From Ga0077527 sp964486865 (GTDB taxonomy: Bacteria; Pseudomonadota; Gammaproteobacteria; Burkholderiales; SG8-41), in contig CAZAOZ010000013.1 in NCBI GenBank assembly GCA_964486865.1, forward strand, positions 1 through 64,000: 64,000 nucleotides of DNA, written 5' to 3'. Below the pieces are notes generated by a model that was not told where the DNA came from, ran no database searches, and saw nothing but the letters and a program-made list of their open reading frames with translations. Positions 1 to 9,639 of the stretch are shown here, in pieces. Position numbers and translations under genes: made by a program. The first letter of the stretch is position 1. Each line of letters opens with the position of its first letter.

Positions 1-186
1 TCGGAGGTAGCGTGCCCGCTTCTCGAATAAATAACGTCTTGCAATCTCACACCTAAGGCTTTACAAGCGCCAATGTTAATGATTTTATATGGCATAACCC
101 GCTATGCATGGCGCCGCCCTGCGCATTGCTTACGGCACCGACAAAAAAATCCGGCAGCATCCAATACCCGACACTGGAGACGTCTC
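1..186. other. Non-coding leader upstream of acs
   Basis: No gene is supported here. An open frame runs into acs from position 73, but its first 38 codons do not look like an acetyl-CoA synthetase and a good ribosome binding site lies only before position 187. A TTTACA at 60-65 followed after 18 bases by an AT-rich stretch (84-90) could be a weak sigma-70 promoter; the -10 match is poor. The end of an upstream gene may lie in the first bases but cannot be recognised. Confidence 0.35.
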
Positions 187-2172
<1,986 letters not shown>

Positions 2173-2226
2173 CACCGGATTACCCGCAGCGCCGGCAGCC
2201 CACGCCGCCGGCGCCCGCAGGCCGCC

Positions 2227-2427
2227 ATGATCAAACCCACGCTCAAAGGACAACGCCTCGTTGCGCTGTTTTTGCTGGGCTGCCTGCTGTTCACCTATCC
2301 GATCCTGTCGCTGTTTGCCGGCGGCACGCAGGTCTTCGGCATTCCGCTGCTCTATCTCTATCTGTTTGTCGCCTGGGGTACGCTGATCGGCATGATGGCG
2401 CTGATCGTCGAGCACAGCGACTCGTAG
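2227..2427 (+). CDS. Small two-helix membrane protein upstream of the symporter-kinase
   Basis: A 66-residue protein with two hydrophobic segments (about residues 11-32 and 40-60), a positively charged N terminus (MIKPTLKGQR) and a short acidic tail. This predicts a small inner-membrane hairpin with both ends in the cytoplasm. I do not recognise a named family. It ends one base before the ATG of the symporter-histidine kinase, so the two are almost certainly translationally coupled. Position and size suggest an accessory subunit of that kinase, much as DUF4212 accompanies the downstream symporter; this is inference. Confidence 0.7.
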   Translation: MIKPTLKGQRLVALFLLGCLLFTYPILSLFAGGTQVFGIPLLYLYLFVAWGTLIGMMALIVEHSDS

Positions 2428-2428
2428 G

Positions 2429-5188
2429 ATGATTACCGGCACGCTGATCGTTGTTCTGTCGTTCGGATATGTCGGACTGCTGTTCGCCATCGCCTACTAC
2501 GGCGACAAGCGCGCCGACGCCGGCCGCAGCATCATTGCCAATCCCTACATTTATACGCTGTCGCTGGCGGTGTATTGCACGTCGTGGACCTTCTACGGCA
2601 GCGTCGGCCGTGCCGCGACCAGCGGCATCGGCTTTTTGCCCATTTATCTCGGCCCGACGCTGATGGCCGCATTGTGGTGGTATGTGCTGCTGAAACTGAT
2701 CCGCATCAGCAAAGTCCATCGCGTTACATCCATCGCCGACTTCATCGCTTCACGCTACGGCAAGAGCCATTTGCTGGGCGGCCTGGTCACCATCATCGCG
2801 GTCATCGGCATCGTGCCCTATATCGCGCTGCAGCTGAAAGCCATCTCCGCCAGTTTCTCGTTTGTTCTGCAATACCCGCCCGACACCTCGACCGTCGGCG
2901 AGATCAGCACCCTGCCGTTCCTGCACGACAACACCTTCTACATTGCCATGCTGCTGGCCGCATTCACCATTCTGTTCGGCACCCGCCATCTCGATGCCAC
3001 CGAGCGGCACGAAGGACTGGTCGCCGCCATTGCCTTCGAGTCGATAGTCAAGCTGGTTGCTTTCATCGCGGTCGGCGTATTCGTGACCTTCGGCATGTTC
3101 AACGGTTTCGAGGACGTGTTCAGCAAGGCCGCCGCGATACCGGAATTGAATGCGCTGCTGACCCAGGGCGGCGCCGCCGGAAGCTACATAAACTGGGTAT
3201 CACTGACCGTGCTGTCCATGCTCGCCATCATCCTGCTGCCGCGGCAGTTCCAGGTTGCCGTCGTGGAAAACGTCGATGAGCGCCATCTCACCAAGGCCAT
3301 CTGGCTGTTTCCGCTCTACCTGCTGGCCATCAATATTTTCGTGCTGCCGATCGCGCTCGGCGGAATGATGTATTTCCCTGCGGGCACCGTCGATGCCGAC
3401 ACTTTCGTGCTGACGCTGCCGATGGCCGAGCAGAAGACCTGGCTCGCCCTGCTGGCCTTCATCGGCGGGCTCTCGGCCGCCACCGGCATGGTCATCGTCG
3501 AAACCATCGCCCTGTCCACGATGGTTTGCAACGATCTGGTGATGCCGATCCTGCTGCGCTGGAAATTCCTCAGGCTCACCGAGCGTCCCGACCTTTCCGC
3601 GCTGCTGCTGGGCATCCGCCGCAGCGCGATCGTGCTGGTGCTCATACTGGGTTATGTATTCTTCTACCTCGCCGGAGAAGCCTATGCGCTGGTGTCGATC
3701 GGCCTGATTTCATTCTCCGCCGTCGCCCAGTTCGCGCCGGCGATGCTGGGCGGCCTGTTCTGGAAAGGCGGCACGCGTCTGGGCGCCTTATTCGGACTCA
3801 GCGCCGGATTCCTGCTCTGGCTGTACACGCTGCTGCTGCCGTCATTCGCCAAGTCCGGCTGGCTGCCGATTACCTTCCTGACCGAAGGCATATTCGGCAT
3901 CGATCTGCTCAAGCCGCAGCAACTGTTCGGTTTGCAGGGACTCGACGACATCAGCCATTGCCTGTTCTGGAGCATGATCGCCAATATCGGCCTCTACGTG
4001 GGCCTCTCGCTGTGGCGCCGCCCGACAGCGACCGAGCACAGCCAGGCCAACCTGTTCGTGGACGTATTGCGCCACGTCGCTGCAGGCAGCGGCTCGCGTT
4101 TCTGGCGCGGCAGCGCCACCGTCGCCGACCTGCAGACGCTGCTGGGCCGTTTCATCGGACCCGAACGTGCGCAGGAAACCTTTGCCGCCTATGCGCGCAG
4201 CCAGGGTGTCCCCGGCATTGAGCAACTCAATGCCAACGCAGTGCTGGTGCATTACGTCGAATCACAAATTGCCGGCGCCATCGGCAGCGCCTCGGCACGC
4301 GACATGGTTGCCTCGGTCGTTGACGAGGAGCCGCTGGCGCTCGACGAAGTCATGGCCATCATCGACGAAGCCTCCCAGGCGCTCGCCTACAGCCGGCAAC
4401 TGGAACAGAAGTCGCTCGAACTGGAAGCGGCAACCAACGAATTGCGCAGCGCCAACCAGCGCCTGCAGGAACTTGACCGGCTGAAGGATGATTTCATCTC
4501 CACCGTCACCCACGAGTTGCGCACGCCGCTGACCTCAATCCGCGCCTTTTCCGAAATCCTCGGCGACAATCCGGACCTCGATCAGGAACAACGCGGCAAA
4601 TTTCTCGGCATCATCACCCGCGAATCGGAACGGCTGACGCGCCTGATCAATCAGGTGCTGGATCTCGCCAAAATCGAATCCGGCGCCGCCGACTGGCATC
4701 CCAGCGAAGTCGATATGCGCGAAGTCATAGAGGACGCCGCCACGGCGCTGAGCCAGATCTACAAGGACCGCAACATTGTGCTCGACCTGCGTCTGACCGA
4801 GCATCCGCAACGGGTCATCGCCGACCGCGACCGTCTCATGCAAGTGGTGCTGAACCTGCTCTCGAACGCGGCCAACTTCTGCGACAAACCGCAAAGCCGG
4901 GTCACAGTGACGCTGATTCACGAACCCACGGCCCTGCGCATCGAAGTCAGCGACAACGGCATCGGCATCAGCCCGGCCGACCAGGCCGTCATTTTCGAGA
5001 AATTCCGCCAGGTCAGCGACTCCCCTGCCGGCAAACCCAAAGGCAGCGGCCTCGGTCTCGCCATATCACGCGAGATCATCCGTCATTTCGGCGGCCGGCT
5101 CTGGGTCGAAAGTGCCCTGGGTGCAGGCTCGAAATTCTCGTTCACGCTGCCGCTGCAGCACAGCCGGCTCACTTTCCTCGCCGCCTGA
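2429..5188 (+). CDS. Sodium:solute symporter / sensor histidine kinase fusion (CrbS/CbrA-like)
   Basis: A 919-residue inner-membrane sensor kinase. Residues 1 to about 530 are a multi-helix sodium:solute symporter domain. Around 560-640 lies a STAC-like linker (near ATVADLQTLLGRF), then a coiled coil and a HisKA/HATPase module: phosphoacceptor H695 in THELRTPL, N-box around N813, and G1 box DNGIG beginning at D842. No PAS or receiver domain is visible. Related kinases (CrbS in Vibrio, MxtR and CbrA in Pseudomonas) couple carboxylate availability to acetate or carbon metabolism, and its place between acs and a VC_2705 symporter fits that role. The next gene encodes a free receiver domain, which probably takes the place of the C-terminal receiver seen in hybrid relatives. 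Confidence 0.9.
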   Translation: MITGTLIVVLSFGYVGLLFAIAYYGDKRADAGRSIIANPYIYTLSLAVYCTSWTFYGSVGRAATSGIGFLPIYLGPTLMAALWWYVLLKLIRISKVHRVTSIADFIASRYGKSHLLGGLVTIIAVIGIVPYIALQLKAISASFSFVLQYPPDTSTVGEISTLPFLHDNTFYIAMLLAAFTILFGTRHLDATERHEGLVAAIAFESIVKLVAFIAVGVFVTFGMFNGFEDVFSKAAAIPELNALLTQGGAAGSYINWVSLTVLSMLAIILLPRQFQVAVVENVDERHLTKAIWLFPLYLLAINIFVLPIALGGMMYFPAGTVDADTFVLTLPMAEQKTWLALLAFIGGLSAATGMVIVETIALSTMVCNDLVMPILLRWKFLRLTERPDLSALLLGIRRSAIVLVLILGYVFFYLAGEAYALVSIGLISFSAVAQFAPAMLGGLFWKGGTRLGALFGLSAGFLLWLYTLLLPSFAKSGWLPITFLTEGIFGIDLLKPQQLFGLQGLDDISHCLFWSMIANIGLYVGLSLWRRPTATEHSQANLFVDVLRHVAAGSGSRFWRGSATVADLQTLLGRFIGPERAQETFAAYARSQGVPGIEQLNANAVLVHYVESQIAGAIGSASARDMVASVVDEEPLALDEVMAIIDEASQALAYSRQLEQKSLELEAATNELRSANQRLQELDRLKDDFISTVTHELRTPLTSIRAFSEILGDNPDLDQEQRGKFLGIITRESERLTRLINQVLDLAKIESGAADWHPSEVDMREVIEDAATALSQIYKDRNIVLDLRLTEHPQRVIADRDRLMQVVLNLLSNAANFCDKPQSRVTVTLIHEPTALRIEVSDNGIGISPADQAVIFEKFRQVSDSPAGKPKGSGLGLAISREIIRHFGGRLWVESALGAGSKFSFTLPLQHSRLTFLAA

Positions 5189-5209
5189 CTCCCGACAACC
5201 CCGGCAGCC

Positions 5210-5587
5210 GTGACCACGCGCGTACTGATCGTCGAAGACGAAGAAAGCATCCTGCTGTCGCTGGAGTTCCTGCTGCGCAAGGAAGGCCATGACGTCGTCT
5301 CCGCGCGGGACGGCGCCGCCGCACTGTGCATCCTGGAACAGCAGCCCCCGGATCTGGTGCTGCTCGATGTCATGCTGCCGCTGATCGACGGCTTTGAATT
5401 ATGCGCGGCGATACGCGCCAATCCGGCACTGAGCCATACCCGCATCATGCTGGTGACGGCGCGCGGGCGTGAGGCCGAAATCGCCCGCGGCATGGCGCTG
5501 GGCGCCGATGCCTATCTGACCAAGCCCTTCTCCACCCGGGAATTGATGGAAAAAGTGCGCACGCTGCTCGGTGCGCCGCGGGCTTAG
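5210..5587 (+). CDS. Stand-alone receiver-domain response regulator
   Basis: A single CheY-like receiver domain of 125 residues with no output domain. The acidic pocket (D10, E11), phosphoacceptor D53, T83 and K105 in LTKPF are all present, so it should be phosphorylatable. It starts with GTG 21 bases after the symporter-kinase and is almost certainly its partner. Lacking DNA binding, it must pass the signal on by protein contact or phosphotransfer, or act as a phosphate sink. No histidine phosphotransfer protein is encoded nearby. The GTG start lacks a strong ribosome binding site but is the only plausible start. Confidence 0.88.
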   Translation: MTTRVLIVEDEESILLSLEFLLRKEGHDVVSARDGAAALCILEQQPPDLVLLDVMLPLIDGFELCAAIRANPALSHTRIMLVTARGREAEIARGMALGADAYLTKPFSTRELMEKVRTLLGAPRA

Positions 5588-5605
5588 GAAAAGCAGCGGG
5601 GCTCC

Positions 5606-6277
5606 TTACCTCTCGATATAGTCCAGTGCATAGCCCCTGCCATACAGTGTCCGCACCATCACCCCGGCGCTGCCGATTTTCTTGCGCAACCGGTGTACGT
5701 ACACTTCGATGGCGTTCTGGCTGACTTCCTGATCGTAGTTGTAAATCTGTTCGACCAGTTGCTCCTTGCTGACCACACGCCCGAAACGGCGCATCAGCAC
5801 CTCCAGCACGCCCAGTTCGTGCATGGACAGCGCCAGCGGGCTGCCGCCGATGCTGGCGGTGCGTCCCAGCGGATCAAAGCTCAGCTCGCCATAGGTGAGC
5901 GTCGGCGTTGCGCTGCCCTGGCCGCGCCGCAGCAGCGCCCGCACCCGCGCCTGCAGTTCATTGAGGCTGAACGGCTTGACAATATAGTCGTCCGCACCCA
6001 GATCCAGACCCGTGACCTTCTCTTCCGGCTGCTCGCGTCCCGACAGAATCAGCACCGGCAGGGCATCGTTGCGGCGACGCAGACGGCGCAACACTTCCAG
6101 CCCGTCCAGCTTCGGCAATCCCAGATCCAGCAGCAGCAAACCGAATGCCGCGCCCTTCAGCGCCTCGTCGGCGCTCAGGCCGTCAGCCACCCGGTCCACG
6201 GCAAAACCGGACTGCGTCAATGCGAAACGCAGCGCCTCGGCCAGTGCGTCGTCATCCTCGCAAATCAGGATGCGCAT
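5606..6277 (-). CDS. OmpR/PmrA-family response regulator
   Basis: A 223-residue two-domain regulator: receiver (residues 1-118; acidic D8/D9, phosphoacceptor D51, K in IVKPF near 101) and an OmpR-type winged helix (about 128-220) ending with the YGRGYAL signature. It resembles the QseB/PmrA/TctD group. No histidine kinase lies beside it; it converges on the receiver gene (18-base gap), so the SSS-kinase could be its partner as well. A GGGGGAGA ribosome binding site precedes the start. It may control the divergent DUF4212/VC_2705 operon across the 233-bp intergenic region, an inference from position only. Confidence 0.9.
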   Translation of the reverse strand: MRILICEDDDALAEALRFALTQSGFAVDRVADGLSADEALKGAAFGLLLLDLGLPKLDGLEVLRRLRRRNDALPVLILSGREQPEEKVTGLDLGADDYIVKPFSLNELQARVRALLRRGQGSATPTLTYGELSFDPLGRTASIGGSPLALSMHELGVLEVLMRRFGRVVSKEQLVEQIYNYDQEVSQNAIEVYVHRLRKKIGSAGVMVRTLYGRGYALDYIER

Positions 6278-6302
6278 CCCAATCTCCCCCGAAAAATTAC
6301 AG

Positions 6303-6318
6303 TAACCGTTTGTTTTTA
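6303..6318 (+). repeat. Copy of the 18-bp T-rich element (variant)
   Basis: TAACCGTTTGTTTTTA, a diverged copy of the TAACTCATTGTTTTTATT element seen elsewhere in the window. It lies 26 bases upstream of the OmpR-type regulator start (antisense to it) and about 190 bases upstream of the DUF4212 gene. Confidence 0.45.
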
Positions 6319-6459
6319 AAAATATTTAATATGTGTGCCCATACCCGACAGCCCTTCTGCAGAGCCGCCCCATTTTAGGGCCAAGGTTCAGGATTTTGTA
6401 AGTATTTTTGACTACGATGCGGGAGGGGAAATGTCACAAAAATCAGGGCAACGCCCAAT

Positions 6460-6475
6460 TGGCATTCAATTGGCG
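6460..6475 (+). promoter_or_regulatory. Possible sigma-54 promoter for the DUF4212/symporter operon
   Basis: TGGCATTCAATTGGCG carries the GG-N10-GC spacing of sigma-54 promoters, with a near-consensus -24 element and an imperfect -12 element. It sits 36 bases before the DUF4212 start codon, leaving room for a short leader with the strong AAGGAGGG ribosome binding site at 6499-6506. No NtrC-type activator gene is visible in the window. The site also contains the direct repeat CAATTGGC, so the match may be fortuitous. Confidence 0.3.
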
Positions 6476-6510
6476 ATTGCCTCAGCGGTTTCCAACCAAA
6501 GGAGGGATGC

Positions 6511-6777
6511 ATGGAATTATCCCAAAAGCACCACGAGTACTGGCGCAAGAATCTGTTCATCACGGCTGTCCTGATGGCCATCTGGTTTCTGGTCACGTTC
6601 GTCGAGGGCTGGTATGCGCGCGAACTGAACAGCATCAGTTTCCTGGGATTCCCGCTGGGCTTTTACATGTCGGCACAGGGTTCGCTGGTGATTTACGTGC
6701 TGATCATCGGCTTCTATGCCTGGTACATGAACAAACTCGACCATGAATATGGCGTGCAAGAGGAGGAAATAAAATGA
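6511..6777 (+). CDS. DUF4212 small subunit of sodium/solute symporter
   Basis: An 88-residue protein with two predicted transmembrane helices (about residues 13-33 and 50-73) and the layout of DUF4212 proteins, which are encoded just before VC_2705-type symporters. It begins with an excellent ribosome binding site (AAGGAGGG, 6499-6506) and overlaps the symporter start by four bases (ATGA at 6774-6777), so translation is coupled. Its role is taken to be assembly or function of the symporter; the exact mechanism is unknown. Confidence 0.9.
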   Translation: MELSQKHHEYWRKNLFITAVLMAIWFLVTFVEGWYARELNSISFLGFPLGFYMSAQGSLVIYVLIIGFYAWYMNKLDHEYGVQEEEIK

Positions 6778-8861
6778 GCCAGGCCGCCTTCAGTCAGAGG
6801 AGCTTCACTCAACAGCTCAAGCGTTATTACGCCCTGTACACCGGCGGGTTCATCGCCTTCATCATTCTGCTGGCCATCGCCGAGCAGATGGGGCTGCCGC
6901 GCAAGTACATCGGCTACACCTTCCTCGTCGCCACCATCGGCCTCTACGCCATGATCGGCGTCATGAGCCGCACCGTGGAAGTTTCGGAATACTACGTCGC
7001 CGGCCGCCGCGTGCCCGCCTTCTTCAATGGCATGGCCACCGGCGCGGACTGGATGAGCGCAGCCTCGTTCATCGGCATGGCCGGCACCCTGTACCTGTCC
7101 GGGTTTGACGGCCTCGCCTTCGTCATGGGCTGGACCGGCGGCTATGTGCTGGTGGCGCTGTTCCTCGCGCCCTACCTGCGCAAGTTCGGCCAGTTCACCA
7201 TCCCCGACTTCCTCGGCGCGCGTTACGGCGGCAACATCGTGCGCACGATCGGCGTGTTCGCGGCCATCCTGTGTTCATTCGTGTACGTGGTCGCGCAGAT
7301 TTACGGCGTGGGCATCATCACGGCGCGATTCACCGGCCTGGAGTTTGCGATCGGGGTATTCGTCGGTCTCGGCGGTATTCTGGTGTGTTCGTTCCTCGGC
7401 GGCATGCGTGCGGTAACCTGGACACAGGTGGCGCAGTACATCATCCTGATCATTGCCTACCTGACCCCGGTGGTCTGGCTGGGCATCAAGCATACCGGCA
7501 TCCCGGTACCGCAAATCGCCTACGGTTCAGTGCTGGCCAAGGTCAGTGATCTGGAGAAAAAACTCACTGCTGATCCCAGGGAAATGGAAGTCCGCAAGAT
7601 ATTCAAGGATCGCGCGGACGCCGCCAATGCCGCATTGAAAGATCCGGCCAAGGCCTACGCCGACGGCAAGGCTGCCGCCACCAAGCGTGTGGGGGATCTC
7701 AAAGCCGCCAACGCACCGGCTGATCAGGTCACCGCCGCTGAAAAAGCGCTGGCCGCCTATCCCAAGGATGAAGATGCCGCCAAGGCACAGTGGGGCAAAG
7801 ACAAGGGCGGCGCCGCACGCGCCGCCCCGCCGCGCCCTCATGCAGAACCATTTCCCGGCAAGGACGAGAAGGCGCGCGATACTGCTCGCCTGAATTTCCT
7901 CGGCATCGTGTTCTGCATGATGTTCGGCACCGCAGCATTGCCGCACATCCTGATGCGCTACTACACCACGCCCAGCGTGGTTGAAGCGCGGCGCTCGGTA
8001 TTCTGGTCGTTGTTTTTCATTTTCCTGCTCTATTTCACGGCACCCTGCCTTGCGGTGCTGGCCAAATTCGAGGTGTATTCGAATCTGGTCGGCAGCCAGT
8101 TTTCGGCACTGCCGGCATGGGCCAAAGCCTGGCAGACCGTGGACGCAACGCTGCTCAGTATTACCGACATCAACATGGACGGCATCGTGCAGTTGGCGGA
8201 AATCGTCATCGGCGGCGACCTGATTGTGCTGATGACACCGGAGATCGCCGGCCTGCCCTACGTGGTATCAGGGCTGGTGGCTGCCGGCGGTCTGGCTGCC
8301 GCGCTGTCCACCGCCGACGGACTGCTGCTGACCATCGCCAACGCACTGTCCCACGACGTTTACTACAAGATGATTGACCCCAGTGCCACGACTTCGCGTC
8401 GGGTCACCGTGTCGAAAGTCCTGTTGCTGGTCGTGGCGCTGATTGCGGCTTTCACCGCCTCGACCAAACCGGGGAGCATCCTGTTCCTGGTCGGCGCGGC
8501 GTTTTCCCTGGCCGCGTCGTCGTTCTTCCCGGCGCTGGTACTGGGCGTTTTCTGGAAACGCGCGAACAAGGCCGGAGCTATTGCCGGCATGGTGGTCGGA
8601 CTGGGCGTGTGCTTCTATTACATGGCCACGACCTACCCGTACCTGCGTGACCTGCTCGGCGTGACCAAACCCATCGCGGAATACATGTGGTTCGGCCTGA
8701 ACCCCATCTCCGCCGGCGTGTTCGGTCTGCCGCTGGGCATGCTGACCATCATCGTGGTGAGTCTGCTGACCCCTGCACCGGACAAGGAAGTGCAGGATCT
8801 GGTCGAGCATGTGCGTTACCCGCACCTGCGCGGTGACAGTGTGGTGAGCGAAGCTACCTGA
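6774..8861 (+). CDS. VC_2705-family sodium/solute (acetate-type) symporter
   Basis: A 695-residue inner-membrane transporter of the sodium:solute symporter family, with 12-14 hydrophobic segments and conserved stretches such as GGYVLVALFLAPYLRKFGQ and GLAAALSTADGLLLTIANALSHD. It presumably takes up acetate or a similar short-chain acid for the Acs encoded upstream. Roughly residues 256-368 form a long hydrophilic, Ala/Lys/Asp-rich insertion between helices, which makes it longer than the 550-590 residues usual for ActP-type permeases. It is coupled by a 4-base overlap to the DUF4212 subunit and followed by a strong terminator at 8889-8916. Confidence 0.9.
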   Translation: MSQAAFSQRSFTQQLKRYYALYTGGFIAFIILLAIAEQMGLPRKYIGYTFLVATIGLYAMIGVMSRTVEVSEYYVAGRRVPAFFNGMATGADWMSAASFIGMAGTLYLSGFDGLAFVMGWTGGYVLVALFLAPYLRKFGQFTIPDFLGARYGGNIVRTIGVFAAILCSFVYVVAQIYGVGIITARFTGLEFAIGVFVGLGGILVCSFLGGMRAVTWTQVAQYIILIIAYLTPVVWLGIKHTGIPVPQIAYGSVLAKVSDLEKKLTADPREMEVRKIFKDRADAANAALKDPAKAYADGKAAATKRVGDLKAANAPADQVTAAEKALAAYPKDEDAAKAQWGKDKGGAARAAPPRPHAEPFPGKDEKARDTARLNFLGIVFCMMFGTAALPHILMRYYTTPSVVEARRSVFWSLFFIFLLYFTAPCLAVLAKFEVYSNLVGSQFSALPAWAKAWQTVDATLLSITDINMDGIVQLAEIVIGGDLIVLMTPEIAGLPYVVSGLVAAGGLAAALSTADGLLLTIANALSHDVYYKMIDPSATTSRRVTVSKVLLLVVALIAAFTASTKPGSILFLVGAAFSLAASSFFPALVLGVFWKRANKAGAIAGMVVGLGVCFYYMATTYPYLRDLLGVTKPIAEYMWFGLNPISAGVFGLPLGMLTIIVVSLLTPAPDKEVQDLVEHVRYPHLRGDSVVSEAT

Positions 8862-8888
8862 CACTCAGCAGCCGGTTCATCCTTGATC

Positions 8889-8916
8889 AAGGCCCGCTTC
8901 GGCGGGCCTTGTTTTT
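8889..8916 (+). terminator. Rho-independent terminator after the symporter gene
   Basis: A 9-bp stem, AAGGCCCGC pairing with GCGGGCCTT around a TTCG tetraloop, followed by GTTTTT. It lies 28 bases after the symporter stop codon and before the tRNA gene. Confidence 0.9.
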
Positions 8917-8957
8917 ATGAAAGCCTCTGCTGCCCGCATGCTAGAATCGCGCGCTCC

Positions 8958-9085
<128 letters not shown>

Positions 9086-9192
9086 GGGGTGCAGGGTGCG
9101 TGGACGAACCTGCCGGGTTCGACCAGCGCCACGCACAGCGATCCCGCGCATCAGCACGGGATGACGGAATCGCCGTAAGGCGAGACCGGCAC

Positions 9193-9211
9193 AATCCCGC
9201 CCTTTCCGCCA
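9193..9211 (+). repeat. Duplicated 3' end of tRNA-Ser
   Basis: These 19 bases match the 3' end of the tRNA gene (9031-9049) with one mismatch, including the CCA. They are followed, as the real gene is, by a hairpin terminator (9211-9246) and by a related palindrome (CGAACC-loop-GGTTCG type; 9104-9120 after copy one, about 9263-9279 after copy two). The intervening segment keeps a weak variable-arm-like inverted repeat near 9165-9178. It reads as an eroded tandem duplicate of the tRNA-Ser/terminator unit, or an attachment-site scar. Confidence 0.7.
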
Positions 9212-9246
9212 GAACAAAACAGCTCCGCATGGGGCTGTTTTGTTCT
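9211..9246 (+). terminator. Second hairpin terminator after the tRNA-Ser remnant
   Basis: AGAACAAAACAGC pairs with GCTGTTTTGTTCT around a short GC-rich loop. It is a near-perfect bidirectional hairpin parallel to the one after the intact tRNA. Confidence 0.75.
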
Positions 9247-9357
9247 GACGCAGTGGGTGTGCAAACGAACCCGCTGGTTTTGACCGCCAGACCATCGTGA
9301 TCACGGCTGCGGCAACAGACCCGGCAATGCGTCGGCCGTCGAGAATCGTACAAATAT

Positions 9358-9371
9358 TTGATACGGATCAA
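9358..9371 (+). promoter_or_regulatory. FNR/ANR-type box (perfect match)
   Basis: TTGATACGGATCAA matches the FNR/ANR consensus TTGAT-N4-ATCAA at all ten fixed positions. It lies 89 bases before the start of the UspA-like remnant, which predicts activation of that gene under low oxygen in the ancestral arrangement. Confidence 0.7.
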
Positions 9372-9459
9372 GCCAACGCAGTTCCCATATCCTTAAGCTG
9401 ACTCCGTGCTGCTGAATATGCATGATCGCCCGATGTAGTGTTTGTTACAAGGACATGCC

Positions 9460-9639
9460 ATGTTGAAAATATTGACCCCGGCGGATGGCTCGGTCGGTAT
9501 GGAACACACCGCCCGCCATGGCGTGGCTTGGGCTGGATTTTCCCTGCATCAGTTATGCCAACTTGACGAAAACGCCGTCTGGGCCGCTGCCGTGGAAAAC
9601 TGCACCGTGTGCTATTCACCGTGCAGAAAAAGCACATAA
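9460..9639 (+). pseudogene. Truncated universal stress protein (UspA) remnant
   Basis: A short frame of 59 codons whose first residues, MLKILTPADGS and a following basic/Ala helix, look like the beta-alpha start of UspA proteins (typically MxKILxPxDGS). After about 27 residues the similarity is lost and the frame stops; usual UspA length is 140-160. AAGGA is well spaced before the ATG, and a perfect FNR box lies upstream. The 3' end overlaps the convergent antiporter gene by 28 bases, so a deletion probably removed the rest. A short functional peptide is the alternative. Confidence 0.5.

Noticed and set aside
6431..6574. A short frame with a GGGAGGGG site upstream of the DUF4212 gene (MSQKSGQRPIG)
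   Set aside because: It overlaps the DUF4212 start by more than 60 bases, spans the possible promoter and has no recognisable content; a leader peptide cannot be excluded but is not supported.
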